Shown here: positions 26,395-33,071 of the stretch, piece by piece
Layout of the letters: the number at the start of each line of letters is the position of its first letter
Position numbering within the stretch: the stretch's first letter is position 1
Made by a program: the position numbers and the translations under genes
Source: Candidatus Sulfotelmatobacter sp.
GTDB taxonomy: Bacteria > Vulcanimicrobiota > Vulcanimicrobiia > Vulcanimicrobiales > Vulcanimicrobiaceae
Assembly: GCA_035504415.1 (NCBI GenBank)
Contig: DATJRY010000006.1
Span: forward strand, 1-64,000
Length of the DNA stretch: 64,000 nt
Reading direction: 5' to 3'
The notes under the pieces: model-generated
The model's database searches: none
What the model saw: only the letters and a program-made list of their open reading frames with translations
Told to the model about the DNA's origin: nothing

Positions 26395-26778
26395 TCAAGA
26401 GACCGCGTGCAAACCCACCCGGTTCCCTTCGGAGTCGGCGATGTGCGCGACGTAGCCGATCGGCCCCAGCGAGGTCTTCGGGGCGACGATGCGGCCCCCG
26501 GCCGCCTCGACGAGCTCGAGCGTGCGATCGAGCCGCCCGTCGACGTTGAGGAACACCAGCGTGCCGTGCGGGCTGGGGTGCGCGTCGGCCACCAGGCAGC
26601 CGCCCACGCCGGGCTGCTCGTAGGGAAACACGGCGATCGGCTCGCCCTGGAAGTCGGCGACGCTCATCGGCGTCTCGAGGATGGTCGAGTAGAAGCGGAC
26701 GGCGCGGTCCAGATCGGCCGTCGGGATCTCGAACCAGGTGATCGCGGTCGTCGCCGCGCGGGTCGTGGTCTCGGGCAT
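26395..26778 (-). CDS. VOC family (glyoxalase-fold) protein
   Basis: 127 residues with two beta-alpha-beta-beta-beta modules: ITWFEIPTADLDRAVRFYST begins module one and APKTSLGPIGYVAHIADSEG lies in module two. This matches small VOC proteins found beside YafY regulators; function of these is unclear and may be detoxification or stress protection. GGAG lies at a good distance from ATG. First gene of a three-gene operon with the WYL regulator and the unknown protein at 25037. Confidence 0.88.
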   Translation of the reverse strand: MPETTTRAATTAITWFEIPTADLDRAVRFYSTILETPMSVADFQGEPIAVFPYEQPGVGGCLVADAHPSPHGTLVFLNVDGRLDRTLELVEAAGGRIVAPKTSLGPIGYVAHIADSEGNRVGLHAVS

Positions 26779-26825
26779 CGGAGGTCTCCTCGTGCGAAGC
26801 GGAGTGAACGCCCCGATGCTACCAA

Positions 26826-26857
26826 GACGCTCCTGCCATCGTGGTGTCAGGAGCGTC
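26826..26857. promoter_or_regulatory. Perfect inverted repeat between rsr and the VOC gene
   Basis: GACGCTCCTG and its exact complement CAGGAGCGTC are separated by 12 bases. The element lies 48 bases upstream of the VOC start and 7 bases downstream of the rsr stop. It can be an operator for the WYL regulator or a hairpin ending the rsr transcript; there is no U-run, which favours an operator. Confidence 0.6.
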
Positions 26858-26863
26858 CTGGAA

Positions 26864-28471
26864 TCACTCGCCGCGCGCGAAGCCGGCGATCAGGGCCGGC
26901 GCCGCGGCGTCGAATCCGACGACGTCGAGCATCCCGGCGTCGTCGGGGTCGGCGATGGTGAACCCGGTCGCGGTCATTCCGACGACCGCGAGCTTGGCGC
27001 GGATCCCCGTCCGTTCCCGGTAGCGCCGCAGCGCCTCGTCGGGGTGGACGTTCCCGAACCAGGTCTCGTTGTCGGTGTAGATGACGAACAGGTCGATCTC
27101 CAAGCGCTTTTCGAGCGCGTAGAGCATCGGCAGCGCGCAGTCCGTCGCCATGAACGGGAGCGCGTTCGTGCGCGCCACGACCGACCGGATCGGCTCGTCA
27201 CGACGGATCGGAAACGGGACGAACTTCTCCGAGAAGGCCATGACGTGCACGCGCGCTTCCGTGCGCACGTGCGTCACCGCCATCGCCGCCGCGGCGACCC
27301 GCGGGGTGATCCCCGGAATACCGGCGATCTCACCGCTCCCCATCGATCCCGACACGTCGAGCGCGACCAGCATGCGGGCACCGCTCGGCTCGACGTGCGC
27401 GAAGGACAGCGCGAACGCCGTCTCCAGCGCGTCGACGATCGACTTGACCGGAGTCCAGGTCGTCGACCCGCGCACGCTCTTCCCCGACCGATAGGTCTCG
27501 AGCGCCGCCAGGATCGCGATCGGGTGAACGCGCGTCGTGCGCAGCGCGCTCGCTTCGGTCAGCCGCTGCGCCACCTGCGCCGTCTCCGGCGCCTTCGGCG
27601 TCAACAGCCCGACGCGGGTGAGGGTCGCGAGGTTGCGCAGCAGCGCCGTCATCGGCAACGTCGGCAGCAACGCGTCCCAGACGAGGGGCTCGCGGAGCCA
27701 CTCGCTCGGCAACGCCTCGCGCGGCAGCCCGCTTCCCCGCACCAGCTCCGCGCACGCCAGCGCGTCGGCGTCCGCGAACGCCTTGGCCTGCGCGTGCGCC
27801 CGCAAGAGCGCCAGCTCGCGAAACTCCTCGCTCGGCACCGTCCCCGCCACGATCCACGCGTAGAGCGCCGCCCGTTCCGCATCACCCGCCAACGGGTGCG
27901 CCAGCCGGAAGACGTCACGGTGCGTGAACCCGTGCCGGTTCTGGTACTTGAGCGCCTGATACGCCAGCTGCCCGACCGGCTTGTTCGCGTACCAGTCGTG
28001 GAGCGCGCGGCGCAGCCCGCGTCCCCACCCGCGGAACTGTTCGACGTACGAGCAGAACTGCAACAGGTGCGAACCCGTGCGGCAGACCCGTCGCAACCCC
28101 TCCCCGAGCGCGTAGCGTCGCGTCGCCTCGTCACCCAGACCCGCGCACGCCGCGAGCGCGAAGATCGCCGCGTCCACCTTCGGTGCCCGCCCGCTCTCCG
28201 AGATCGTGACGACGCGCGCGACGACGCGCTGGCCGTCCTCGCCGATCGCCGCGATCAGGTTGGCCGCGTTCTCCTTGGTGAGCGCCCACTCGCTCGCGTA
28301 GTACGTCCCGCCTTCCGATCCGAGGATCAGAAAGCGGTCCAAACGCGACCAGCGATCGAGCGCGTAGACGTATCCGCCGGCGCTGTTGGCGACCTGCGAA
28401 CGGTTGGGCTGGGCCTGCGACTGCGGCGTTCCGAAGACGCGCGCGCGGAAAACCCGCGCCAGGGACTGCAT
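26864..28471 (-). CDS. rsr: Ro60 orthologue Rsr (TROVE and vWA domains)
   Basis: 535 residues starting at ATG 28471 behind GGAGG. The first about 340 residues are the HEAT-like TROVE ring: ANSAGGYVYALDRWSRLDRF, YYASEWALTKENAANLI, HDWYANKPVGQLAYQALKYQ and the phrase FTHRDVFRLAHP are characteristic. From about residue 365 follows a von Willebrand A domain with the MIDAS sequence ALDVSGSMGSG. Ro/Rsr proteins are ring-shaped and bind misfolded RNAs and Y RNAs; in Deinococcus Rsr works with PNPase in RNA decay. Here the gene follows rtcB and two tRNA-like RNAs on the same strand. Slightly long for the family but complete. Confidence 0.95.
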   Translation of the reverse strand: MQSLARVFRARVFGTPQSQAQPNRSQVANSAGGYVYALDRWSRLDRFLILGSEGGTYYASEWALTKENAANLIAAIGEDGQRVVARVVTISESGRAPKVDAAIFALAACAGLGDEATRRYALGEGLRRVCRTGSHLLQFCSYVEQFRGWGRGLRRALHDWYANKPVGQLAYQALKYQNRHGFTHRDVFRLAHPLAGDAERAALYAWIVAGTVPSEEFRELALLRAHAQAKAFADADALACAELVRGSGLPREALPSEWLREPLVWDALLPTLPMTALLRNLATLTRVGLLTPKAPETAQVAQRLTEASALRTTRVHPIAILAALETYRSGKSVRGSTTWTPVKSIVDALETAFALSFAHVEPSGARMLVALDVSGSMGSGEIAGIPGITPRVAAAAMAVTHVRTEARVHVMAFSEKFVPFPIRRDEPIRSVVARTNALPFMATDCALPMLYALEKRLEIDLFVIYTDNETWFGNVHPDEALRRYRERTGIRAKLAVVGMTATGFTIADPDDAGMLDVVGFDAAAPALIAGFARGE

Positions 28472-28552
28472 GGACGTATCCTCCGAAAAGTGCGTGATGA
28501 AGAAGAGCCGGTATCAGCGGTCGGGAACGATGCAGGTCGATGGACGAGTGTT

Positions 28553-28661
28553 GTTCCGAGATCGGGCGTGCGCCCGCGATGCTCTACCGCTGAGCTACCG
28601 GCGTATGCACGCCGGGCGGGATTCGGACCCGCGACCTTCGATTGAGAGATAACCTCGAAAC
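28553..28661 (-). ncRNA. Y RNA (YrlA-like) with a circularly permuted tRNA mimic
   Basis: Read on the minus strand, GUUUCGAG (28661-28654) pairs with CUCGGAAC (28560-28553), closing a 109-nt RNA. Inside are, in order, a T-arm (GCGGG/CCCGC, loop UCCGAAU, 28632-28616), a 7-bp acceptor-like stem CCGGCGU/ACGCCGG closed by GCAU (28615-28598), UA as bases 8-9, and a D-arm GCUC-AGCGGUA-GAGC (28595-28581), then a CGGGC-GCAC-GCCCG hairpin. This is a tRNA whose ends are joined at the acceptor and reopened in the anticodon region, as known for YrlA RNAs that bind Rsr. Location between rtcB and rsr supports it. Transcript ends are inferred. Confidence 0.85.
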
Positions 28662-28662
28662 T

Positions 28663-28677
28663 CCGGCCCATCGCCGG
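28663..28677 (-). other. Short hairpin between the two tRNA-like RNAs
   Basis: CCGGC and GCCGG separated by 5 bases form a small hairpin directly 5' of the permuted tRNA mimic. It may mark the end of the upstream RNA or a processing site. No U-run follows it. Functional status unknown. Confidence 0.35.
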
Positions 28678-28720
28678 CACCGTCACGAATCGGCCTCGCA
28701 GGCAAGGTGGGCGCGCGGCC

Positions 28721-28788
28721 CCCACTGGCGGCGCACCCGAAGATGCGCCGTCCTGGATTCGAACCAGAAGACACCAAGGTCCAGTGGG
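28721..28788 (-). ncRNA. Second tRNA-like RNA: T-arm plus UUCG-closed acceptor-like stem
   Basis: On the minus strand CCCACUGG (28788-28781) pairs perfectly with CCAGUGGG (28728-28721). Enclosed are a T-arm CUGG-UUCGAAU-CCAG (28767-28753), with the canonical T-loop, followed three bases later by a 9-bp stem CGGCGCAUC/GGUGCGCCG (one G-U pair) capped by a UUCG tetraloop (28750-28729). The T-arm then closed-acceptor order is the same permuted order as in the neighbour, but I see no D-arm. It may be a second Y RNA (compare two Yrl RNAs in Salmonella) or a T-arm-only decoy. No ORF covers it. Ends are inferred from the outer stem. Confidence 0.7.
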
Positions 28789-28824
28789 ATCCCAAAATAA
28801 CCGCACGCTGTCGGCCCGCGAGGT

Positions 28825-28848
28825 GCCGTGGGCCCGCAGGCCCACGGC
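28825..28848 (-). terminator. Perfect 10-bp hairpin just after rtcB
   Basis: GCCGTGGGCC and GGCCCACGGC flank a TGCG loop, 7 bases past the rtcB stop. No U-run follows, so it may be a processing or stabilising hairpin rather than an intrinsic terminator; read-through into the tRNA-like RNAs and rsr would be needed if all share the rtcB promoter. Confidence 0.5.
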
Positions 28849-28854
28849 GGAGCG

Positions 28855-30045
28855 TCAACCTTTGACGCAGACCACCTGACGGAGCGTGTGCACGATCTCG
28901 ACGAGGTCGCGCTGCGCCGCCATCACGGCGTCGATGTCTTTGTACGCGGACGGCGCCTCGTCGAGGACGCCCGCGTCTTTGCGGCACTCGATCCCGTCGG
29001 TCTCGCGTCGTAGATCGCCGAGCGTGAGGCGACGGCGCGCCTCGCTGCGGCTGAGACGGCGGCCCGCGCCGTGCGAGCACGACTCGAACGAGGCCGGGTT
29101 ACCGCGCCCACGAACCACGAACGAGCGCGCACCCATCGAGCCCGGGATGAAGCCGAGCTCGCCGAGCCCGGCGCGAACCGCACCCTTGCGCGTCACGAAC
29201 ACGTCGGCACCGAAGTGCCGTTCGCGGGCGACGTAGTTGTGGTGACAGTTCACGACGGTTGCGCCGCGCTCGAACGCCGGCAGACCGACGTTGCGATGCG
29301 AGAGCGCCGCGATCGCACGCGAGAGCATGAGCTCGCGGTTGAGCCGCGCGTACTCCTGCGCCCACCCGACCGCCTCGACGTAACCGTCGAAGCTCGCCGT
29401 GTGCTCGCTCAGGTACGCGAGATCGCGATCGGCCAGCGTCACGCCCAGACCGTCCAGCTCACGCTGGGCCGTCTCGATGTAGACCATACCGATGCGGTTG
29501 CCCGCGCCGCGCGAACCCGAGTGCAGCGTCAACCACACATGACCGTGCTCATCGATGCACAATTCTACATAGTGGTTTCCCGAGCCGAGTGTACCGAGCT
29601 GCTGACGAGCCGTGCGTACCGAGACCCGCGGCGCACGCGCCATGACACGCGCGTAGCCCTCCGCGAGCTGCGTCTCCCAAACCTGGTCGATTTCGGCCGG
29701 CACCTCGCGGTGCGCACCCTGACCGACCGGGATCTGGCGCTCGAGCGCGTTACGCACGCGGCGCAGATCGTCGGGGAGGTCCTGTGCGCGGAGCGTGAGC
29801 TGCTGTGCGATCATGCCGCAGCCGATGTCGACGCCGACCGCGGCCGGCACGATCGCACCGAGCGTGGGCACGACGCTGCCGACCGTGGCGCCGCGTCCGA
29901 AATGGACGTCGGGCATCACGGCGACGTGATCGTGCACGAACGGCAGCGCCGCGACGTTCGCGACCTGTTCGCGCGCTTGGCGCTCGAATTCGACGCCGTC
30001 GACCCACGCGTAGACCGGACGACCGGCGGTCTCGATGACCTGCAT
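28855..30045 (-). CDS. rtcB: RNA-splicing ligase RtcB
   Basis: RtcB joins RNA 2',3'-cyclic-phosphate or 3'-phosphate ends to 5'-OH ends using GTP and manganese. Start chosen at 30045 (MQVIETAGRPV) because AAAGGAGG lies just upstream; 396 residues. Metal and guanylate-site motifs seen: MPDVHFGRGATVG, VGVDIGCGM, GTLGSGNHYVEL, LHSGSRGAGNRIG, NCHHNYV and the C-terminal SHGAGRRLSRSEARR (guanylated His region). No rtcA or rtcR is next to it. In Salmonella rtcB sits with rsr and Y RNAs, and the same set is here in the order rtcB, RNA, RNA, rsr, which supports a joint RNA repair/quality-control role. Confidence 0.96.
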   Translation of the reverse strand: MQVIETAGRPVYAWVDGVEFERQAREQVANVAALPFVHDHVAVMPDVHFGRGATVGSVVPTLGAIVPAAVGVDIGCGMIAQQLTLRAQDLPDDLRRVRNALERQIPVGQGAHREVPAEIDQVWETQLAEGYARVMARAPRVSVRTARQQLGTLGSGNHYVELCIDEHGHVWLTLHSGSRGAGNRIGMVYIETAQRELDGLGVTLADRDLAYLSEHTASFDGYVEAVGWAQEYARLNRELMLSRAIAALSHRNVGLPAFERGATVVNCHHNYVARERHFGADVFVTRKGAVRAGLGELGFIPGSMGARSFVVRGRGNPASFESCSHGAGRRLSRSEARRRLTLGDLRRETDGIECRKDAGVLDEAPSAYKDIDAVMAAQRDLVEIVHTLRQVVCVKG

Positions 30046-30087
30046 GACAGAACCTCCTTTCCTGTAAAGCGTGCTGAAAGCTGAACG

Positions 30088-30116
30088 AGCGTAGGCGAGC
30101 ACCGCATCGTTGTCAA
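30088..30116 (-). promoter_or_regulatory. Sigma70-type promoter for rtcB
   Basis: On the minus strand TTGACA (30116-30111), a 17-base spacer and TACGCT (30093-30088) form a near-consensus promoter about 40 bases upstream of the rtcB start. A perfect -35 is unusual in this high-GC sequence, so expression may be strong or constitutive. No sigma54 element is seen, unlike rtcBA of E. coli. Confidence 0.65.
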
Positions 30117-30158
30117 GCAGAATCGCGCGGGTTTTCTGCGATAAACGCGCTCGCGGGC

Positions 30159-30188
30159 TTGACAGCCGAGGCGAGCAGCATTTAGGAT
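30159..30188 (+). promoter_or_regulatory. Sigma70-type promoter facing the tRNA-Pro/HNH side
   Basis: TTGACA (30159-30164), an 18-base spacer and TAGGAT (30183-30188) on the plus strand, divergent from the rtcB promoter. The predicted start near 30195 is 3 bases before an ATG, so the first reading frame would be leaderless. Confidence 0.6.
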
Positions 30189-30197
30189 CAACGCACT

Positions 30198-30323
30198 ATG
30201 TGGCAACCGACGGCATCGATTCGGCCGACGAACCCAGACTGCGGCGTGCAGCCTGTGTTGAAGCACGCCCTGCTCACCGGCCGGAATCAGAACGACGTCG
30301 CGTCGCCGGAGATCCTATCGTAG
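30198..30323 (+). CDS. Possible leaderless 41-residue small ORF
   Basis: ATG at 30198 follows the promoter by only about ten bases and opens a 41-codon frame ending TAG at 30321-30323 (start MWQPTASIRPTNPDCG). It has five prolines, three of them CCG codons, and lies upstream of a strong hairpin and a tRNA-Pro(CGG). It might be a leader peptide, or the region may simply be a non-coding RNA. No homology known to me. Confidence 0.3.
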   Translation: MWQPTASIRPTNPDCGVQPVLKHALLTGRNQNDVASPEILS

Positions 30324-30354
30324 CTGCTGCCCCGCAGTCTTTTCGTACACACGA

Positions 30355-30386
30355 AAGAGGGGATCGGCAGCCGCCGGTCCCCTCTT
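30355..30386 (+). terminator. Strong 14-bp hairpin upstream of tRNA-Pro
   Basis: AAGAGGGGATCGGC pairs with GCCGGTCCCCTCTT (one G-T pair) around an AGCC loop. It closes with TT but lacks a long U-run. It could end the short transcript starting near 30195 or act as an attenuator or RNase processing site before the tRNA. A weaker overlapping stem (CTTTTCGT with ACGAAAGAG, 30339-30359) offers an alternative fold. Confidence 0.5.
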
Positions 30387-30443
30387 CGCATGTCGCAACG
30401 ACGGTGCGTTCGAGCCTAACCTGAGCAGCCATATCACCATCTT

Positions 30444-30521
30444 CTGCGCGTGGGGAAGCTTGGTCATCCCGCGTCCCTCGGGCGGACGAGATCGTCGGTT
30501 CGAATCCGACCGCGCAGGCCA
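30444..30521 (+). tRNA. tRNA-Pro (anticodon CGG), CCA encoded
   Basis: A complete cloverleaf: acceptor CTGCGCG/CGCGCAG (7 bp), T8 G9, D-arm GGGA-AGCTTGGTCA-TCCC, anticodon stem CGTCC/GGACG with loop CTCGGGC giving anticodon CGG and G37, variable loop AGATC, T-arm GTCGG-TTCGAAT-CCGAC, then GCCA. G15 can pair with C48. The discriminator base is G73, whereas bacterial tRNA-Pro usually has A73. It reads CCG codons, which are frequent here. Confidence 0.88.
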
Positions 30522-30565
30522 TGTACACCCCTAATCACGACCTCGAGGAAAGGAGGCGACCCATC

Positions 30566-31105
30566 ATGAGCGACGTGCTCTTGCTGAACTTCACCTACGA
30601 GCCGCTGGCCGTCATCGGCGTCCGGCGCGCGGTCCGACTGGTATTCACACGGAAGGCCGAGGTCGTCTTCGCCGGAGAGGACGAGCTGCGATCGCCGACC
30701 GTCGCGTTTCCGTTGCCGTCGATCGTGCGACTGCTCTTCTCGGTGGCGCGGCGCCGTCGGCGGCTCGCGCTCACGAAAATGAACGTGCTGCTGCGCGACG
30801 ACTACCGGTGCGGGTACTGTGGCGTGCGCTGCGGTGCCGGGTCGGCCAGCGTCGACCACGTCGTGCCGAAGAGCCGTGGCGGACGCTCGGCGTGGGACAA
30901 CCTGGTGACGTGCTGCCTGGCCTGCAACGGTCGCAAGGGCGATCGCACGCCGGACGAGGCACGCATGCCGCTGCGACGGATCCCGCGCGAGCCCCGTTCG
31001 ATCCCGTGGATCGTCGTGCGTCGTCACACGCTCCCGGACGAGTGGTGGAAGTACCTGTTCCTCTACTCGGTCGACGTAGTGGAACGGCCGGTGCGCCATG
31101 GGTGA
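30566..31105 (+). CDS. HNH endonuclease family protein
   Basis: 179 residues; ATG at 30566 (MSDVLLLNFTYEPL) is chosen because AAAGGAGG lies upstream. The N-terminal VLLLNFTYEPLAVIGVRRAV is the usual opening of a common small HNH family. The nuclease core has CGYCG (about residue 78), SVDHVVPKSRGG with the HNH histidine, W/N positions in SAWDNLVTCC and CLACNGRKGDRTP, forming a zinc-binding CxxC...CxxC pair. Cellular role of the family is not settled. Directly downstream of tRNA-Pro and overlapped by the XRE gene; a link to RNA repair next door is only positional. Confidence 0.88.
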   Translation: MSDVLLLNFTYEPLAVIGVRRAVRLVFTRKAEVVFAGEDELRSPTVAFPLPSIVRLLFSVARRRRRLALTKMNVLLRDDYRCGYCGVRCGAGSASVDHVVPKSRGGRSAWDNLVTCCLACNGRKGDRTPDEARMPLRRIPREPRSIPWIVVRRHTLPDEWWKYLFLYSVDVVERPVRHG

Positions 31106-31352
31106 ACCGGACGTTCTGCAGCGAGTCGGAGCGCGCGTGCGCGCGGTGCGTTCGGGACGCGGCCTCACGCAGCGCGCGGTGGCGGAACGCGCGGGACTCA
31201 GCCGCGCCTCGGTCGCCAACGTCGAGGCGGGCCGGCAGAACCTGGGGCTGTTGCAGCTCGAGGCGCTCGCCGGTGCGCTCGGCGTCCAGGTCGAGCGGCT
31301 CATGGGCGCCGAATGCGCCGAGCATGGCCGAGTCGACTCTCACTTTCCGTAA
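31098..31352 (+). CDS. XRE-family HTH DNA-binding protein
   Basis: 84 residues overlapping the HNH gene by 8 bases. Nearly the whole protein is one Cro/C1-type helix-turn-helix: LTQRAVAERAGLSRASVANVEAGRQNLGLLQLEALAGAL, split over residues about 22-60. It lacks a ligand or dimerisation domain. It may regulate its own operon. Its 3' end overlaps the hydrolase gene by 29 bases. Confidence 0.85.
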   Translation: MGEPDVLQRVGARVRAVRSGRGLTQRAVAERAGLSRASVANVEAGRQNLGLLQLEALAGALGVQVERLMGAECAEHGRVDSHFP

Positions 31353-32289
31353 CGACGGCGGCGTCGAGGTGTACGTGCGGCGTTGGGTACCGGCGAGTCC
31401 GTGCCGGGCGATCGTGGTGATCGTGCACGGGCTCGCCGAGCACTCCGCGCGCTACGAACGCTTCGCCGAAGCGCTCGCGGCGCGCGGGTACGCCGTGTTC
31501 GCGCCCGACTTACGCGGCCACGGCCGCACCGCCGGCGGCGACGAGCACCTGGGCTGGGCCGGTCCCGACGGTTGGAACGGAATGCTCCGCGACCTCGCCA
31601 CGGTCGTCGAGCTCGCGCGCGCGCAGTATCCGGCGACCGGCATCGTGCTGTTCGGGCACAGCATGGGCTCGTTTCTCGCGCAGCGCTTCGCGCAGCTCCA
31701 CGGTCCCGAGCTGGCGGGGCTCATCCTCTCGGGCACGTCGGGCTCGGCGCCGGGGATCGACGCGGGCATCGTCGCCTCACGCGTTCTCTCGGTCGGTGGG
31801 AACGCGCGCAAGCCCTCGCCGTTGGCGAAGCAGATCTTCGCCGGCTTCAACAAACCGTTCGCACCGGGCCGCACCGGCTTCGAGTGGCTCAGCCGCGACG
31901 AAGCCGAGGTGCAGAAGTACGTCGACGATCCGTGGTGCGGCTTCCCGGTCTCGAACCGCTTCTTCACCGACATGCTGGCCGGTGAGCGTGAGGGGTGGAA
32001 GCGCGAGAACGAGCGCGAGCTCCCGACCGATCTGCCGGTCCTGCTTTTCGCCGGCGACCGCGATCCGGTCGGCCGCAACGGCGCCGGCGTCACCGAGCTG
32101 ACGGAACGCTACCGGCACGTGGGTATGCGCGACGTCAGCGAGATGCTCTACCCGCAAGGGCGGCACGAGATGCTCAACGAGACCAACCGCGAGCAGGTCG
32201 TCGCCGACGTGCTCGGGTGGCTCGACGAGCATACGGATCAGTCGACGAAGATGTCGTCGGCCAGCGGGCCGCCCGGCGAGACGGCGTAG
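31324..32289 (+). CDS. Alpha/beta hydrolase, monoacylglycerol lipase-like
   Basis: Start at ATG 31324 (MAESTLTFRNDGG) gives 321 residues. The order IVVIVHGLAEHSARYERFAE, FAPDLRGHGRT, the nucleophile elbow LFGHSMGSFLAQ (Ser at about residue 118), a late aspartate in LLFAGDRDPVG and histidine in QGRHEMLNE matches monoglyceride lipases/lysophospholipases. Cytosolic. It overlaps 29 bases with the XRE gene upstream and converges with the SDR gene, overlapping 52 bases. Confidence 0.9.
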   Translation: MAESTLTFRNDGGVEVYVRRWVPASPCRAIVVIVHGLAEHSARYERFAEALAARGYAVFAPDLRGHGRTAGGDEHLGWAGPDGWNGMLRDLATVVELARAQYPATGIVLFGHSMGSFLAQRFAQLHGPELAGLILSGTSGSAPGIDAGIVASRVLSVGGNARKPSPLAKQIFAGFNKPFAPGRTGFEWLSRDEAEVQKYVDDPWCGFPVSNRFFTDMLAGEREGWKRENERELPTDLPVLLFAGDRDPVGRNGAGVTELTERYRHVGMRDVSEMLYPQGRHEMLNETNREQVVADVLGWLDEHTDQSTKMSSASGPPGETA

Positions 32290-33071
32290 GCGTCGAAGTT
32301 CGGCGCGCCCTCGGCGCGCAGCACGTCCTCGTCGATGAAGGCGTTGCCGGTGCAGCCGCGCGCGTCGCGGTTGAGGATTGCATAGGCCGCGTCGGCGACG
32401 ATCTCCGGCGTGCGCGAAGCGCGCATCATCGCCTCGCCGCCCAACAGGTTCTGCACCGCGGCGGTCGCGATGGTGGTGCGCGGCCAGAGCGCGTTGGCCG
32501 CGATCCCGCGTTGGCGGAACTCCGCCGCGAAGGCGAGCGTCAGCAGCGTCATGCCGTATTTCTTGAAGGTGTAGGCCGGCGCTTGGCCGACCCACTTCGA
32601 GTCCAGCGCGATCGGCGGCGAGAGGGTGAGGATGTGCGGCGAACGTCCCGCGTCCGCCGCCGCCTCCAGGTGCGGCAACGCGGCCCGGGTGACCAGATAC
32701 GTCGCGCGCGGACCGATCGCGGTCATCAGGTCGAACGCCTTCGCGTCGACCTGTGCGAGGCCGCCCAGACGAATCGCGCTGGCGTTGTTGACGACCACGT
32801 CGATCCCGCCGAAGCGCTCGACGCCGGCCTGCACCGCCTGCGCGATCTGCTCGTCCGAACGCACGTCGCAGGCGACCGGGAGCGCGTGGCCGCCGGCCGC
32901 TTCGATCTCCGCCGCGGCGCTGAAGATCGTCCCCGGCAGCTTGGGGTGCGGCTCGGTCGTCTTCGCCGCGACGATCACGTTGGCGCCGTCGCGCGCCGCG
33001 CGCAGCGCGATCGCGAGGCCGATCCCGCGGCTGGCGCCGCTGACGAACAGCGTCTTGCCGGCGAGGCTCAC
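32238..33071 (-). CDS. Short-chain dehydrogenase/reductase, HSDL2-like
   Basis: 277 residues. The Rossmann motif is TLFVSGASRGIGLAIALRAA; the NNAS motif, the catalytic pair in APAYTFKKYGM (Tyr and Lys four apart) and the HSDL2-type phrase GANVIVAAKTTEPHPKLPGT are present. HSDL2-like enzymes are NADP(H)-dependent and probably act on lipids. Overlaps the crotonase gene by ATGA and likely belongs to a MarR-regulated operon with it. Confidence 0.88.
   Translation of the reverse strand: MSLAGKTLFVSGASRGIGLAIALRAARDGANVIVAAKTTEPHPKLPGTIFSAAAEIEAAGGHALPVACDVRSDEQIAQAVQAGVERFGGIDVVVNNASAIRLGGLAQVDAKAFDLMTAIGPRATYLVTRAALPHLEAAADAGRSPHILTLSPPIALDSKWVGQAPAYTFKKYGMTLLTLAFAAEFRQRGIAANALWPRTTIATAAVQNLLGGEAMMRASRTPEIVADAAYAILNRDARGCTGNAFIDEDVLRAEGAPNFDAYAVSPGGPLADDIFVD

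Noticed and set aside
28553-28661. An ordinary tRNA gene or tRNA pseudogene on the minus strand
   Set aside because: The T-arm precedes the D-arm, the acceptor stem is closed by a loop and there is no proper anticodon arm, so it is not a normal cloverleaf.
28630-28661. Similarity of GGUUAUCUCUCAAU to the upper stem of human Y1 RNA
   Set aside because: The match is short and in a different structural position; chance cannot be excluded and bacterial Y RNAs do not share this segment as far as I know.
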